A stretch of 64,000 nt of DNA, from positions 4,717,334-4,781,333 of the forward strand of contig NZ_CP051206.1 in NCBI RefSeq assembly GCF_012516395.1, given 5' to 3'. Position numbers and translations under genes: made by a program. The first letter of the stretch is position 1. Every line of letters starts with the position of its first letter. Of the stretch, positions 39,134 through 48,688 are shown piece after piece. Below the pieces are notes generated by a model that did no database searches, was not told the DNA's origin, and worked only from the letters and a program-made list of their open reading frames with translations. The stretch comes from Dolichospermum flos-aquae CCAP 1403/13F (GTDB taxonomy: Bacteria; Cyanobacteriota; Cyanobacteriia; Cyanobacteriales; Nostocaceae).

Positions 39134-40213
39134 TCAAGTTATTAATTGATATAAACATAAATTTTTCCTGGCATCAATATCAAATTTTAACTTTACCTCC
39201 ATTCCTGGGGTTGTTTCTATCTCATTAATTGACTCATCATCCTGATTACGAATACTCTCAATTTTGGCTGGCTTACAGTATGAATCACCTACTAAAAAAA
39301 GGCTACCTCCAACGGACAATAAACAGTTCTTAGATGCTTTTAAAACTGCTACTTGGATTTTGTCATACCATCTTGTAATTTTACCAACTTCTTGCGCTTG
39401 ACCGATTAATGTCTTATGATCAATAACTTGATGAGTAACTAACTCAGTTAGTGCTTGACATAAACTTTCCACAAAATCACATAATTCTAACAGTGGTTTA
39501 AATCCTAACCAATCTTCTGTCTTTGTACTATGTGCAGCATCGTTGCGATAACTAATTAATATATTCAGTTCTTTTTCTAAAGTGGTTTGATTTCCTCTAA
39601 TCTCCTTTAAAAAATTCTTTATATCTCTATGATTGACTAGCCAACTCCCCGTCTTATCAATACCTGCATCAGCTAATAATTTACCTAATGTACCCTCGCG
39701 TAAATTTTGTTGATGAAATAGGAAAGCATCTGGCAATAATTGATAATTATGTTTACCAGTTTTTCCATCAAATAAACCCTGCACAACCTTTTCAATAGAC
39801 AGGTGAGAATATCTTTTATTCTCCTGGCTTTTATCCTCATCATTTTCTTCTTCGTCTTGTATTTCTTGTAGTAATCTTCCTACTCCATTTTTATGGGTAT
39901 TACGAATTTTACTGTCTAAATCCGAATAATCTGGATATAAGCTGGGTAAAAGAATTAACCAATCTCGAATTAAGTCTTCTACAAAGCTTTCATAAATAGC
40001 ATATAAACGAGTGACAACAGCGCATTGATCATAAACACGCGAATTATTTTTATCAGGAATATCTTGAAATATATTCATGAGAATTTTTTTTGTCTCTTCT
40101 GTATATAGAGAAACGTCTTCAAAATCAATCTCTCGCATTTTCTCATTAGTTTTAATGATGGAACGAATTGTAGAAATATTAGCTTTTACAGCTATGAGCA
40201 GATTATCAAACAT
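39134..40213 (-). CDS. HEPN-domain protein, MAE_28990/MAE_18760-like
   Basis: This 359-residue helical protein resembles the HEPN family named after Microcystis MAE_28990/MAE_18760. The diagnostic R-x4-H RNase motif is present as YRNDAAHS (Arg223, His228). Upstream is the matching helical half (YAIYESFVEDLIRDWL). After the HEPN core comes a C-terminal beta-rich region of about 90 residues. HEPN proteins with this motif are metal-independent RNases common in toxin and anti-phage systems. The start is 6 bases after the DUF262 gene stops, so the two are one operon. Function here is inferred. Confidence 0.75.
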   Translation of the reverse strand: MFDNLLIAVKANISTIRSIIKTNEKMREIDFEDVSLYTEETKKILMNIFQDIPDKNNSRVYDQCAVVTRLYAIYESFVEDLIRDWLILLPSLYPDYSDLDSKIRNTHKNGVGRLLQEIQDEEENDEDKSQENKRYSHLSIEKVVQGLFDGKTGKHNYQLLPDAFLFHQQNLREGTLGKLLADAGIDKTGSWLVNHRDIKNFLKEIRGNQTTLEKELNILISYRNDAAHSTKTEDWLGFKPLLELCDFVESLCQALTELVTHQVIDHKTLIGQAQEVGKITRWYDKIQVAVLKASKNCLLSVGGSLFLVGDSYCKPAKIESIRNQDDESINEIETTPGMEVKLKFDIDARKNLCLYQLIT

Positions 40214-40219
40214 TGCTTT

Positions 40220-41410
40220 TTACTCTGCTATGACTTGAGACAGCATATCATCAAAAAGTCTGATTCTTTCTTGGATATCAGCCTTAGTTTTGCCACCACC
40301 AGTAAATAGCTTTGATTTATCTTCCCTAAACAAAATTTTAGTTTTCTCAATAACTCTTGGCTTACGTTCCAGTAAAATATTTGCATCTGAATCTGCTAAA
40401 TGTCTGCTAAAACCAACCATCACAGCATCATAATAATCTTTAAATGCTTTATTTTCCCAAGTGTCAGACTGAGGATCAAAAGGCTTGAATAATTTGTCTT
40501 CATAAATTTGGTAAGCTAGATTGATAGTTTGGATAAAACTATTTCTCAGAAATTCTATCTCATCATCAGGAAGTGATACACTTTTCATCATATATAGATT
40601 GAGAAATTTTTGCATACCATTACGGAATTTATCTGTATTACGCAATGCAAAAAAACGCAGCACTAATTCTGCATCTTCCATTTTTTTGTAGAGGTTATTT
40701 TTTTGAAGTTCTTCTTCTTCATCATCAATAGGAATATTCCAAGCATCTGCAAAAATTTGATTACCTGCTAACTCAAGCAATAATTGATTAAAAGGACTAT
40801 AAAATGAACAATTACGTATTTCCTGACGACTAAGTTTTTCTCCTCCAGTGTTCAGACGTTCAAAAGCAAGCTGTTTTAAAAATAGTGCGTCTTCTGGACT
40901 AGATGCTGATTCTGTAATCAAAACCACATAGGATATTGAACGGCGATCAATTCCTGCTTTAATATTGCCAGGGAGTGTATTATATGTGCGTCCATTCAGT
41001 TCTGGCCAAAGTGTTAATCCTGTCAAGGTAAGACGATTTTCATAAAACTCTTTAAGAGCATTAATTCTCTGTTGTCCATCCATTACTTCATAAACATTAT
41101 ATTTTTTCTCATAAAGAATAATTGACGGTACAGGAATATTGATTAAAAAAGATTCTATTAGTTGAGACTGTTTTTTCTTATCCCATCTATTTCTTCTTTG
41201 ATAAAAAGGTCTAAGATCCATATAACCGGGTTTTTTCAACGCATTTACGAAAGCAGGTAGCTTTTCCCGGTTCATTTCAGTTAATATTCTTTGTTCACCT
41301 TTTTCATATTTATCATTTATTTCTTGATCAGACATAGTGATGTGGTTGAGAGAGGGTGTTTTTTCCCACATCTTTTCTTCCGTTGGAGTTAGAAGTTGCA
41401 TTGAGTACAT
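40220..41410 (-). CDS. DUF262 domain protein (ParB/GmrS-like nuclease fold)
   Basis: This 396-residue protein has an N-terminal DUF262 domain: DLRPFYQRRNRWDKKKQSQLIESF (about 65-88), the hallmark DGQQR (111-115) in YEVMDGQQRINALKEF, and FERLNTGGEKLSRQEIRN (about 193). DUF262 domains hydrolyse nucleotides or DNA in systems such as GmrSD and BrxU. No DUF1524/HNH domain follows, so this is a stand-alone form with a helical C-terminal half. It is the first gene of the two-gene cassette directly downstream of chlD. ATG 41410 or 41401 may be the start. Confidence 0.82.
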   Translation of the reverse strand: MYSMQLLTPTEEKMWEKTPSLNHITMSDQEINDKYEKGEQRILTEMNREKLPAFVNALKKPGYMDLRPFYQRRNRWDKKKQSQLIESFLINIPVPSIILYEKKYNVYEVMDGQQRINALKEFYENRLTLTGLTLWPELNGRTYNTLPGNIKAGIDRRSISYVVLITESASSPEDALFLKQLAFERLNTGGEKLSRQEIRNCSFYSPFNQLLLELAGNQIFADAWNIPIDDEEEELQKNNLYKKMEDAELVLRFFALRNTDKFRNGMQKFLNLYMMKSVSLPDDEIEFLRNSFIQTINLAYQIYEDKLFKPFDPQSDTWENKAFKDYYDAVMVGFSRHLADSDANILLERKPRVIEKTKILFREDKSKLFTGGGKTKADIQERIRLFDDMLSQVIAE

Positions 41411-41511
41411 TCTCCTTCAATGATAATAAAAATAAATAAACCTATCTACAAATTAGCTTATAAACCTGATTAGTTAAGGATTAAAACAGAATTTACAGAT
41501 AGGTCTACTGA

Positions 41512-43536
41512 CTATTTTGCTTTCATGTCTGCTATAGCACCTCTCGTCATCGCTGCGATCGCTTTATCTGTCGCTTTTGGTAAGTGATAATATTTACCAC
41601 CTGCTGTTTTTGACAATTCCTTCGCAAAGCCAGTGGATACAAACTTACTTTCCGTATCAATTACCAACAACTGCATCCCTGAAGCCCTAATTCTGCCGGC
41701 AATATCTAATAATTCGGCTTTGATATCGGGCTTTTCTCCTGGTTCCATGGGTTCACCTAAAGAACGAGCTAAAGGAATATTACCGCGTCCATCAGTAATT
41801 GCCACTATCACAACCTGCCCGATATCCCCACCCATTTGGGCATTTATCCCCACCCGTACCGCTTGAGTTAAACCATGTGCGAGAGGTGAACCACCACCGC
41901 AGGGTAATCTTTCTAACCTATTCTTAGCTAAAGCAATGGAACGGGTAGGAGGTAATAAAACTTCCGCTTGTTCTCCTCGGAAGGGGATCAAAGATACTTG
42001 ATCACGATTTTGATATGCTTCTGTTAAAAGCTGCATCACCGCACCTTTAGCGGATTGCATCCGATTTAAAGCCATTGAACCAGAAGCATCTACAACAAAC
42101 ACCACCAACGCACCGGCTTTTCTCACTAACCGCTTAGAACGGATATCTCCCTGTTCGACAATCACCTTTTTATCAGGTTGTCTAGCCCGGCGTGCTTTTT
42201 GATATGGGGCTGCGGCTCGCAGTGTGGCATCTACGGCTATTCTTCTAGCCTTACCTTTGGGAATCATCGGCTTAATGTACCGTCCCCTATCGTCTGAGAA
42301 GATAATACTGCGACTTCCAGATTTACCTTGCTTTTGTGCCATTTGGGTAAAATAAAGCACTTCTGGGTCGAGAATTACCCCTTCTGGATCAAAGATAAAT
42401 TCTTCGGGAATGTCTGGGGGTTCTTGCTGTTCTTGGTCTTCTTCTTTCTCTTCTTCCTGTTCTTCCTCTTGTTCTTCTTCTGATTCCGACTCGTCTTGAT
42501 TTTCTTGTGGTGGTGGGGGAGGTGGTGGTGGTTGCTGTTCGTCTGGTGGAGTTTGAATAATTGTGGTTCGGGGAACTATCACCAATTCCACTGCGCGACG
42601 TAAATCTTCAGCGGTGACGGTACTGCGTCCTTCTAAGGCTGCTGCGGCTTTGGCTACGCGCACTGCAAATAATTCTGCCCGATGTCCTTCTACACCCCCG
42701 CGAATGGCTTCATTGACGAGGTAGGTAATTTGTTCTTGGCTAATGGTGACTTCTTTTAACCATTCCCGTGCCAGGATGATTTGGGTTTTGAGTGAGTCTA
42801 TATCTTCGCTGTATTGTTGCAGAAATTCTGTGGGAGACTTGGAATAGGCGATCGCTTGTTCAACTGCCTGTACTCTTTGATCTATCCCTAGAACTCCGTC
42901 TGCTGATAGGGCGATCGCAATTCTATCAAGTAAATGCTCTCTGAGCGCTCCTTCTTCTGGATTATAAGTGGCAATAAACAAAGTTTTGCAAGGATGTTGA
43001 AAACTGATTCCTTCCCGTTCAATTTGGTTACGTCCGTCCGATAATACGGATAAAAGTTGGTTACTAATTTGGTCATCTAATAAATTGATTTCATCCACAT
43101 ACAGCACACCACGATTGGCTGTAGCGAGTAATCCCGGTTGAAAAATCGTATCACCTTGTTTAACCGACTGTTCCACGTCCACAGAACCTAAAAGTCGGTC
43201 TTCTGTGACACCGAGGGGAATCTGCAAAAAAGGGGCAGGGATAATTTCCGTTTCTATCTCCTGTCTTTGTTCCGCTAAAAGTTTATCATCCCATTCTTCG
43301 GGGTGGTTGGGGTCACAGTTGCTAACAGAACCTTTGACAACTTCAATAGGTGGTAATAAAGCGTGAATAGCCCGCGCCATCACAGATTTAGCCGTACCGC
43401 GACGACCTGCAATTACCACACCCCCCAAAACGGGATCTACTGCTGTCAACAGCAAAGCTATTTTAATTGCTTCTTGACCAACTACAGCAGCCAAGGGAAA
43501 AGCAGTCATTGTCGGGGTAAGAGTAGGCGCAGGCAT
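41512..43536 (-). CDS. chlD: Magnesium chelatase subunit D
   Basis: This is the AAA+/integrin-I subunit of the enzyme that inserts Mg2+ into protoporphyrin IX, the first step unique to chlorophyll. The N-terminal AAA domain (about 10-330) has GRRGTAKS and [11 protein letters not shown] Pro-run and Glu-rich linker (eight consecutive Pro, then an acidic stretch, about 338-385) leads to the von Willebrand A domain with the MIDAS motif [11 protein letters not shown] (about 480) and a downstream ITDGRGN. The 674 residues are full length. The last 30 codons are duplicated 2.5 kb downstream, beyond the HEPN/DUF262 cassette. Confidence 0.95.
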   Translation of the reverse strand: MPAPTLTPTMTAFPLAAVVGQEAIKIALLLTAVDPVLGGVVIAGRRGTAKSVMARAIHALLPPIEVVKGSVSNCDPNHPEEWDDKLLAEQRQEIETEIIPAPFLQIPLGVTEDRLLGSVDVEQSVKQGDTIFQPGLLATANRGVLYVDEINLLDDQISNQLLSVLSDGRNQIEREGISFQHPCKTLFIATYNPEEGALREHLLDRIAIALSADGVLGIDQRVQAVEQAIAYSKSPTEFLQQYSEDIDSLKTQIILAREWLKEVTISQEQITYLVNEAIRGGVEGHRAELFAVRVAKAAAALEGRSTVTAEDLRRAVELVIVPRTTIIQTPPDEQQPPPPPPPPQENQDESESEEEQEEEQEEEKEEDQEQQEPPDIPEEFIFDPEGVILDPEVLYFTQMAQKQGKSGSRSIIFSDDRGRYIKPMIPKGKARRIAVDATLRAAAPYQKARRARQPDKKVIVEQGDIRSKRLVRKAGALVVFVVDASGSMALNRMQSAKGAVMQLLTEAYQNRDQVSLIPFRGEQAEVLLPPTRSIALAKNRLERLPCGGGSPLAHGLTQAVRVGINAQMGGDIGQVVIVAITDGRGNIPLARSLGEPMEPGEKPDIKAELLDIAGRIRASGMQLLVIDTESKFVSTGFAKELSKTAGGKYYHLPKATDKAIAAMTRGAIADMKAK

Positions 43537-43660
43537 TTTTTCCTTAATAGTTATTATAGTTTTAGCATAGCAATTCCTGGCACATTTTAGAATATGTTCT
43601 CAAAATGTAAGGCGATTGAAAATCACCAAATAATTAGATTTTACAAAATTTCAAAATTTC

Positions 43661-43693
43661 ATATCCCCGACTTCTCAAAGAAGTCGGGGATAT
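43661..43693. terminator. perfect palindrome between hemA and chlD
   Basis: A 15-bp stem (ATATCCCCGACTTCT / AGAAGTCGGGGATAT, loop CAA) lies 33 bp after the hemA stop. It is the third copy of the palindrome family at 14541 and 16562 and probably terminates hemA. Confidence 0.6.
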
Positions 43694-43725
43694 GAACCAG
43701 GAAAAACCCCTGTTTCTTGATAATT

Positions 43726-45012
43726 TCAGCTAAACTGTTCCTCAGCGTCCAAATTAAATAACATTTGCAGAGTTTGCATACATCGTCTTCTAGCTTCCAC
43801 ATCTTGCTGGGCGCGTAATTGCACCATCGGATCATGGAGAATCTTATTCACTATTCCCCTTGTCAAAGCCTCAATTACCTCTTGATGCTTTTCGCCAAAT
43901 TCCGAACCCAAACGAGATAAAGCCTTTTCTAATTCTTGTTCGCGGATAGTTTCGATTTTATTCCGCAGAGAACTAATTGTAGATACAGTTTCTAAACTCC
44001 GCCACCAAATATCAAAAGCTTCAACTTCCTCATCTAAAATCTTCTCAGCTTCTTGCGCCATTTGCCGGCGACTTTCATAATTTTGGGCGACAACCGCCTT
44101 CAAATCATCAACATTAAAAGCCTTGACATTGGCCAAATCATTGACATCTGCATCCACATTTCGGGGGACAGAAATATCAAATATCATCAATTGTTGATTG
44201 GGTTCTAACACCGTTTCTAACTTCGCCCGATCTATAATCGGTTCAGTGGAAGAAGTGCTAGTAAAAACTATATCACTAGCGGCAATAACTGACATCATTT
44301 CTGGCAGCAAATGGATTTGGATCGGTTGTTCTGGGAACAACTTCGCCAATTCTTCAGCCCTTGTGCGGGAACGATTAACAATAGTAATTTGAGTTGCACC
44401 TTTAGAAATCAGGTGTTGTACAAGTAACCGGGACATTTTCCCAGCACCGAGAATAGACACCCGATAAGGAGATAAATTTTCTACTTTCATCTGTGCCAAT
44501 TCCACAGCGGCCGAACTGATAGAAACCGCACCAGTCCCAATACTGGTTTCGGTGCGAACCCGTTTACCCGCCGTTAAAGCTTGTTTAAATAAGCGATTTA
44601 AAATGGTTTTGATGCCATTAAATTGTTGTCCGAGTTTGTGGGTATTCTTAACTTGAGCGAGAATTTGACCTTCACCCAAAACCAGACTATCCAACCCACC
44701 CGCAACCCGTAAAATATGGGTGATAGCATCAGTATGCAGCAACATAAACAAATGATGTCTTAAAGACATAATCGGCAATTTGCTATGTTCAGAAAGGAAC
44801 TGGGTAACTTCGTGAATTCCTTGGGTAGTCTCGTTACTAACGATATAAATTTCTAAGCGGTTACAAGTGCTGAGAATAGCAACTTCATCAACATGAGGAT
44901 AACTCAGCAGTTGAGCGATCGCACTTTCAATTTGAGGTTCAGGAATACTTAATTTTTCTCTAACTTCTACAGGGGCTGTTTTATGGCTTAACCCCACCAC
45001 GGCAATATTCAT
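43726..45012 (-). CDS. hemA: Glutamyl-tRNA reductase
   Basis: This enzyme catalyses the first committed step of tetrapyrrole synthesis, reducing Glu-tRNA to glutamate-1-semialdehyde. It has the N-terminal [16 protein letters not shown], the catalytic Cys in [11 protein letters not shown] (about 50), the Gly-rich [18 protein letters not shown], the NADPH-binding [12 protein letters not shown] and a helical dimerisation tail. The 428 residues are normal. Being next to chlD places two control points of chlorophyll synthesis together. Its upstream region is an 870-bp array of ten 88-bp repeats beginning 38 bp from the ATG. Confidence 0.96.
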   Translation of the reverse strand: MNIAVVGLSHKTAPVEVREKLSIPEPQIESAIAQLLSYPHVDEVAILSTCNRLEIYIVSNETTQGIHEVTQFLSEHSKLPIMSLRHHLFMLLHTDAITHILRVAGGLDSLVLGEGQILAQVKNTHKLGQQFNGIKTILNRLFKQALTAGKRVRTETSIGTGAVSISSAAVELAQMKVENLSPYRVSILGAGKMSRLLVQHLISKGATQITIVNRSRTRAEELAKLFPEQPIQIHLLPEMMSVIAASDIVFTSTSSTEPIIDRAKLETVLEPNQQLMIFDISVPRNVDADVNDLANVKAFNVDDLKAVVAQNYESRRQMAQEAEKILDEEVEAFDIWWRSLETVSTISSLRNKIETIREQELEKALSRLGSEFGEKHQEVIEALTRGIVNKILHDPMVQLRAQQDVEARRRCMQTLQMLFNLDAEEQFS

Positions 45013-45050
45013 TTTTTAAATAGGTAATTGGTTTGGTGTCAGGTGTTAGT

Positions 45051-45921
45051 AGGGGCGAAGCATTGGGAAGATAAATTATCGCTCATTGCCAAAAATAGTT
45101 CTCCAAATGCTTCGCCCGTACAGTTGTCAGTTGTTAGTAGGGGCGAAGCATTGGGAAGATAAATTATCGCTCATTGCCAAAAATAGTTCTCCAAATGCTT
45201 CGCCCGTACAGTTGTCAGTTGTTAGTAGGGGCGAAGCATTGGGAAGATAAATTATCGCTCATTGCCGAAAATAGTTCTCCAAATGCTTCGCCCGTACAGT
45301 TGTCAGTTGTTAGTAGGGGCGAAGCATTGGGAAGATAAATTATCGCTCATTGCCAAAAATAGTTCTCCAAATGCTTCGCCCGTACAGTTGTCAGTTGTTA
45401 GTAGGGGCGAAGCATTGGGAAGATAAATTATCGCTCATTGCCAAAAATAGTTCTCCAAATGCTTCGCCCGTACAGTTGTCAGTTGTTAGTAGGGGCGAAG
45501 CATTGGGAAGATAAATTATCGCTCATTGCCGAAAATAGTTCTCCAAATGCTTCGCCCGTACAGTTGTCAGTTGTTAGTAGGGGCGAAGCATTGGGAAGAT
45601 AAATTATCGCTCATTGCCAAAAATAGTTCTCCAAATGCTTCGCCCGTACAGTTGTCAGTTGTTAGTAGGGGCGAAGCATTGGGAAGATAAATTATCGCTC
45701 ATTGCCGAAAATAGTTCTCCAAATGCTTCGCCCGTACAGTTGTCAGGTGTTAGTAGGGGCGAAGCATTGGGAAGATAAATTATCGCTCATTGCCAAAAAT
45801 AGTTCTCCAAATGCTTCGCCCGTACAGTTGTCAGTTGTCAGTAGGGGCGAAGCATTTGGAAGATAAATTATCGGTCATTGCCAAAAATAGTTCTCCAAAT
45901 GCTTCGCCCGTACAGTTGTCA
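45051..45921. repeat. ten-copy 88-bp tandem array upstream of hemA
   Basis: Units begin at 45051, 45139, 45227, 45315, 45403, 45491, 45579, 45667, 45755 and 45843 with an exact 88-bp period. Each unit is a hairpin core (GGGGCGAAGCATT... to ...AATGCTTCGCCC) of about 71 bp plus a GTACAGTTGTCAGTTGTTAGT-type joint. Units 3, 6 and 8 share one A-to-G change (GCCGAAAAT). Units 1-9 have CATTGGGAAG, whereas the tenth keeps CATTTGGAAG like the dispersed single copies. There are no variable spacers, so it is not a CRISPR. About 45922-46107 are heptamer repeats. Confidence 0.95.
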
Positions 45922-46107
45922 GTTGTCAGTTGTTAGTTGTTAGTAGACTATCAAAAACTGATTGACGGATATAAATTGACTAAAAACTATAAAATACAAA
46001 GTTTTTAGATGTTCACAACCTGTCAAATTTACTTTGACAGACTACTAATAACAATGGACTACTGTCCACTGACCACTGACTACCGACTAATTACTACCGA
46101 CTAATTA

Positions 46108-47145
46108 CTACCGCAGTTGGATATTCTTAGGTTCGTCCCACAAGTGAACTGTATCCACAAACCGAGCGGTTTTGGATTGACTAGAAATAACCAAGCTTTG
46201 GGTTCTAGCACCACCGTGGAAGAAGCGCACACCATCCATCAAAGTTCCAGGAGTAATACCGCAACCAGCAAATAGCACTGTTTCACCAGAAGCTAATTCA
46301 TTAGCGTTATAAACTCTGTCTCCGTCAGTAATACCCATTTCATTTAAACGGGCTAGATTACCTTCTCTGCTTTCACCAATTAAGCCAGTTTGGACAACTT
46401 CTGGATCATAGATTAATTGTCCTTGGAAGTGTCCACCCAAGCAGCGTAAAGCAGCAGCAGAAATTACACCTTCGGGAGCAGCACCGATACCCATTAAAGC
46501 ATGGATATTAGTACCAGAGAAAGCGCAACAGATAGCAGCAGAAACGTCACCATCGCTGATTAGTCTTACTCTAGATCCAGCGGTGCGAATTTCTTGAATG
46601 AGGTCTTTGTGACGGGGACGATCCATCACTACTACTACTAATTCCTCCACAGCCCGGTTTAAGCACTCAGAAAGGATTTTTAGGTTTTCTGTAGCAGACT
46701 TATTGATATCAACATGACCTCTAGCGGCTGCTGGTGCTGCGAGTTTCTTCATGTAGAAGTCAGGAGCAGCAAATAAACCGCCCTTTTCAGAAATTGCCAA
46801 AACTGCCATGGAGCCATTTTGACCGTAAGCAACCAGGTTTGTCCCTTCGCAAGGGTCAACAGCAATGTCAATTTCTACAAGTTCATTAACATTACAGAGA
46901 CTTGCAGCATTTGGCTGAGTACAGATACCAACTTCTTCTCCAATGTAAAGCATAGGAGCTTCGTCCCGTTCGCCTTCACCGATGACGATGCGACCACGCA
47001 TATGGATTTTGTTCATCCGTTCGCGCATCGCTTCCACTGCTACTTGGTCAGCAATGTTCTTTTCGCCCTTACCCATCCACTTAGAAGAAGCGATCGCTGC
47101 TTGCTCAACTACTTCTATAATCTCTAACCCAAGAGTATTTTCCAC
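46108..47145 (-). CDS. glpX: Class II fructose-1,6-/sedoheptulose-1,7-bisphosphatase
   Basis: This is the bifunctional Calvin-cycle bisphosphatase (GlpX type) used by cyanobacteria. It has [20 protein letters not shown] (about 51-70), the metal and phosphate site [20 protein letters not shown] and [19 protein letters not shown]. The 345 residues are normal. The start is ATG 47145 with GAGGGGATA upstream on the minus strand, though the ribosome site is modest. The gene is probably monocistronic. Confidence 0.95.
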   Translation of the reverse strand: MENTLGLEIIEVVEQAAIASSKWMGKGEKNIADQVAVEAMRERMNKIHMRGRIVIGEGERDEAPMLYIGEEVGICTQPNAASLCNVNELVEIDIAVDPCEGTNLVAYGQNGSMAVLAISEKGGLFAAPDFYMKKLAAPAAARGHVDINKSATENLKILSECLNRAVEELVVVVMDRPRHKDLIQEIRTAGSRVRLISDGDVSAAICCAFSGTNIHALMGIGAAPEGVISAAALRCLGGHFQGQLIYDPEVVQTGLIGESREGNLARLNEMGITDGDRVYNANELASGETVLFAGCGITPGTLMDGVRFFHGGARTQSLVISSQSKTARFVDTVHLWDEPKNIQLR

Positions 47146-47410
47146 GAGTATCCCCTCTAAATTACTTGTCTTAGCGTCGTTTAATTAGCTATTTCAGTTT
47201 TCAAGTTTACCAAAACAAGGATACTTATGGAAAAAAGTCTTGACTAGCAACTATGTTAAGTTTTGCGACTAAGGCAGTATTGCGAGTTTTTACAGTACAT
47301 TCATATTAGTTAAGTTAAAGTAGAAATTGCTGACAGTAATTGAGTAAATGCGCCTAGCAAGTTAGAATAGTTATGGTGACAGCCTCTCCACTGTTCCTTA
47401 TGAGGCTTTT

Positions 47411-47968
47411 ATGGCAGCAAATCTCAAACAAATAGCCAAGTATCTAGATAATCTTGGTTGGGACTACCGTTTTGATGAAGAAGAAGACCGGATTATTACA
47501 GGTGTGGAAGCGGAAAACATCGAAGATTTTCTGATAGTTGTCCAACTGGACGAGGAAGGAAAATTTTTTCGGCTATTTGCACCCCAAGTTTTGGCAGAAG
47601 TAAAAGACCATCCCTACAAAGACGCTATCCTCCAGACGATGCTGGCTATTTCCTGGGAAACTAAAATGCTGCAATGGGAATATGATCCATCCGATGGTGA
47701 AATCCGCGCTATCATCGAATTTCCCCTGGAGGACTCCCTGCTCACGGAAAGACAATTTAACCGTTGCCTGAGCGGATTAATCCAAATCGTGGATACCGTT
47801 GCCCTGCCGCGGTTGCAAGAGGTGATGGAAACAGGAGAAGATCCGGGAAATCTGGACTTAGGAGAAAGATTATTATTGAGTATTCAAGAACAAGCTCCTG
47901 GATTATTAGAACTCCTGGAAAAAGCCATGGAAGCGCGGAAAAAGCGGGGTAGTTTGTCTGATGAATAA
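47411..47968 (+). CDS. YbjN-domain protein
   Basis: This 185-residue acidic soluble protein has an N-terminal YbjN/CesT-like alpha/beta domain (LKQIAKYLDNLGWDYRFDEE, with a WEYDPSDGEIRAIIEFPLED strand pair). Such domains are chaperone-like, but the role in cyanobacteria is unknown. The C-terminal 60 residues are helical and highly charged. It is followed by the DUF3318 gene after 78 bp on the same strand. Confidence 0.75.
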   Translation: MAANLKQIAKYLDNLGWDYRFDEEEDRIITGVEAENIEDFLIVVQLDEEGKFFRLFAPQVLAEVKDHPYKDAILQTMLAISWETKMLQWEYDPSDGEIRAIIEFPLEDSLLTERQFNRCLSGLIQIVDTVALPRLQEVMETGEDPGNLDLGERLLLSIQEQAPGLLELLEKAMEARKKRGSLSDE

Positions 47969-48046
47969 AGCGGATCACTACTGAAATCACTAAACTGCAA
48001 AGTGATAACCTGATTATATACTGAAATCTTGTAAGGCTGGATTTTT

Positions 48047-48688
48047 ATGACATCCTATGCAACCTCCTCTGCTAAAGCAGAAATGAGTGAACTCCGGCGG
48101 TTAAAAAGCTTATTACCCCCAGAATTACAAAGTTGGGTAACAGTTGAAGGCACAACAGAGGTTAATCCATCCCTGATTCGTTGCGAAGAAATTGGCAAAG
48201 ACCAAGTGGAAATTCAAATTGACTTGGTAAAATGGGATGCTCTGGCAATGGACCAGCGGAATTTGCTGTTTTGGCACGAAGTTGCTCGCGTGCAAAACGA
48301 CACTATTCCCAAAGATGGTTGGGAAATGGCCGCACTAGCCATTGGTTTAGGTGGTGCTGTTGGTGAATTATGGGTACAAGATGGATTATTGCTAGTATTA
48401 GCTATGGCGCTCTGTGGCGTTTCTGGTTGGCGATTATATCAAAAAAATAATGGTGGTAAACAAGTTAAAGAATTGCTAGATGCTGACGAAAAAGCGATCG
48501 CTCTGGCAACCCGCTTTGGTTATAGTTTACCCAACGCCTATAAAAGTCTTGGTAGTGCCTTAAAAACCTTAGTGGAAAACACTCCTAGCAAAAATCAGCG
48601 TTCTCGATATGAAGCGAGACTTTCTGCTCTTAAACGCAGCGCCAACAAAGCCAAAGCTAAATCCCGGAATGAGGACTCTGGATTGTGA
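48047..48688 (+). CDS. DUF3318-family membrane protein
   Basis: This 213-residue conserved cyanobacterial protein has an N-terminal soluble part (SELRRLKSLLPPELQSWVTV, DQRNLLFWHEVARVQNDT), a central pair of hydrophobic helices (about 97-128) and a basic C terminus (RSANKAKAKSRNED). The pattern fits DUF3318. No function is known to me. It may be co-transcribed with the YbjN-domain gene. Confidence 0.78.
   Translation: MTSYATSSAKAEMSELRRLKSLLPPELQSWVTVEGTTEVNPSLIRCEEIGKDQVEIQIDLVKWDALAMDQRNLLFWHEVARVQNDTIPKDGWEMAALAIGLGGAVGELWVQDGLLLVLAMALCGVSGWRLYQKNNGGKQVKELLDADEKAIALATRFGYSLPNAYKSLGSALKTLVENTPSKNQRSRYEARLSALKRSANKAKAKSRNEDSGL

Noticed and set aside
45051-45921. CRISPR array
   Set aside because: The 88-bp units have no variable spacers and no cas genes are near; it is a plain tandem repeat.
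47757-47990. Frames overlapping the YbjN-domain gene on either strand
   Set aside because: They are shadows of the 185-codon gene, which has coherent protein sequence.
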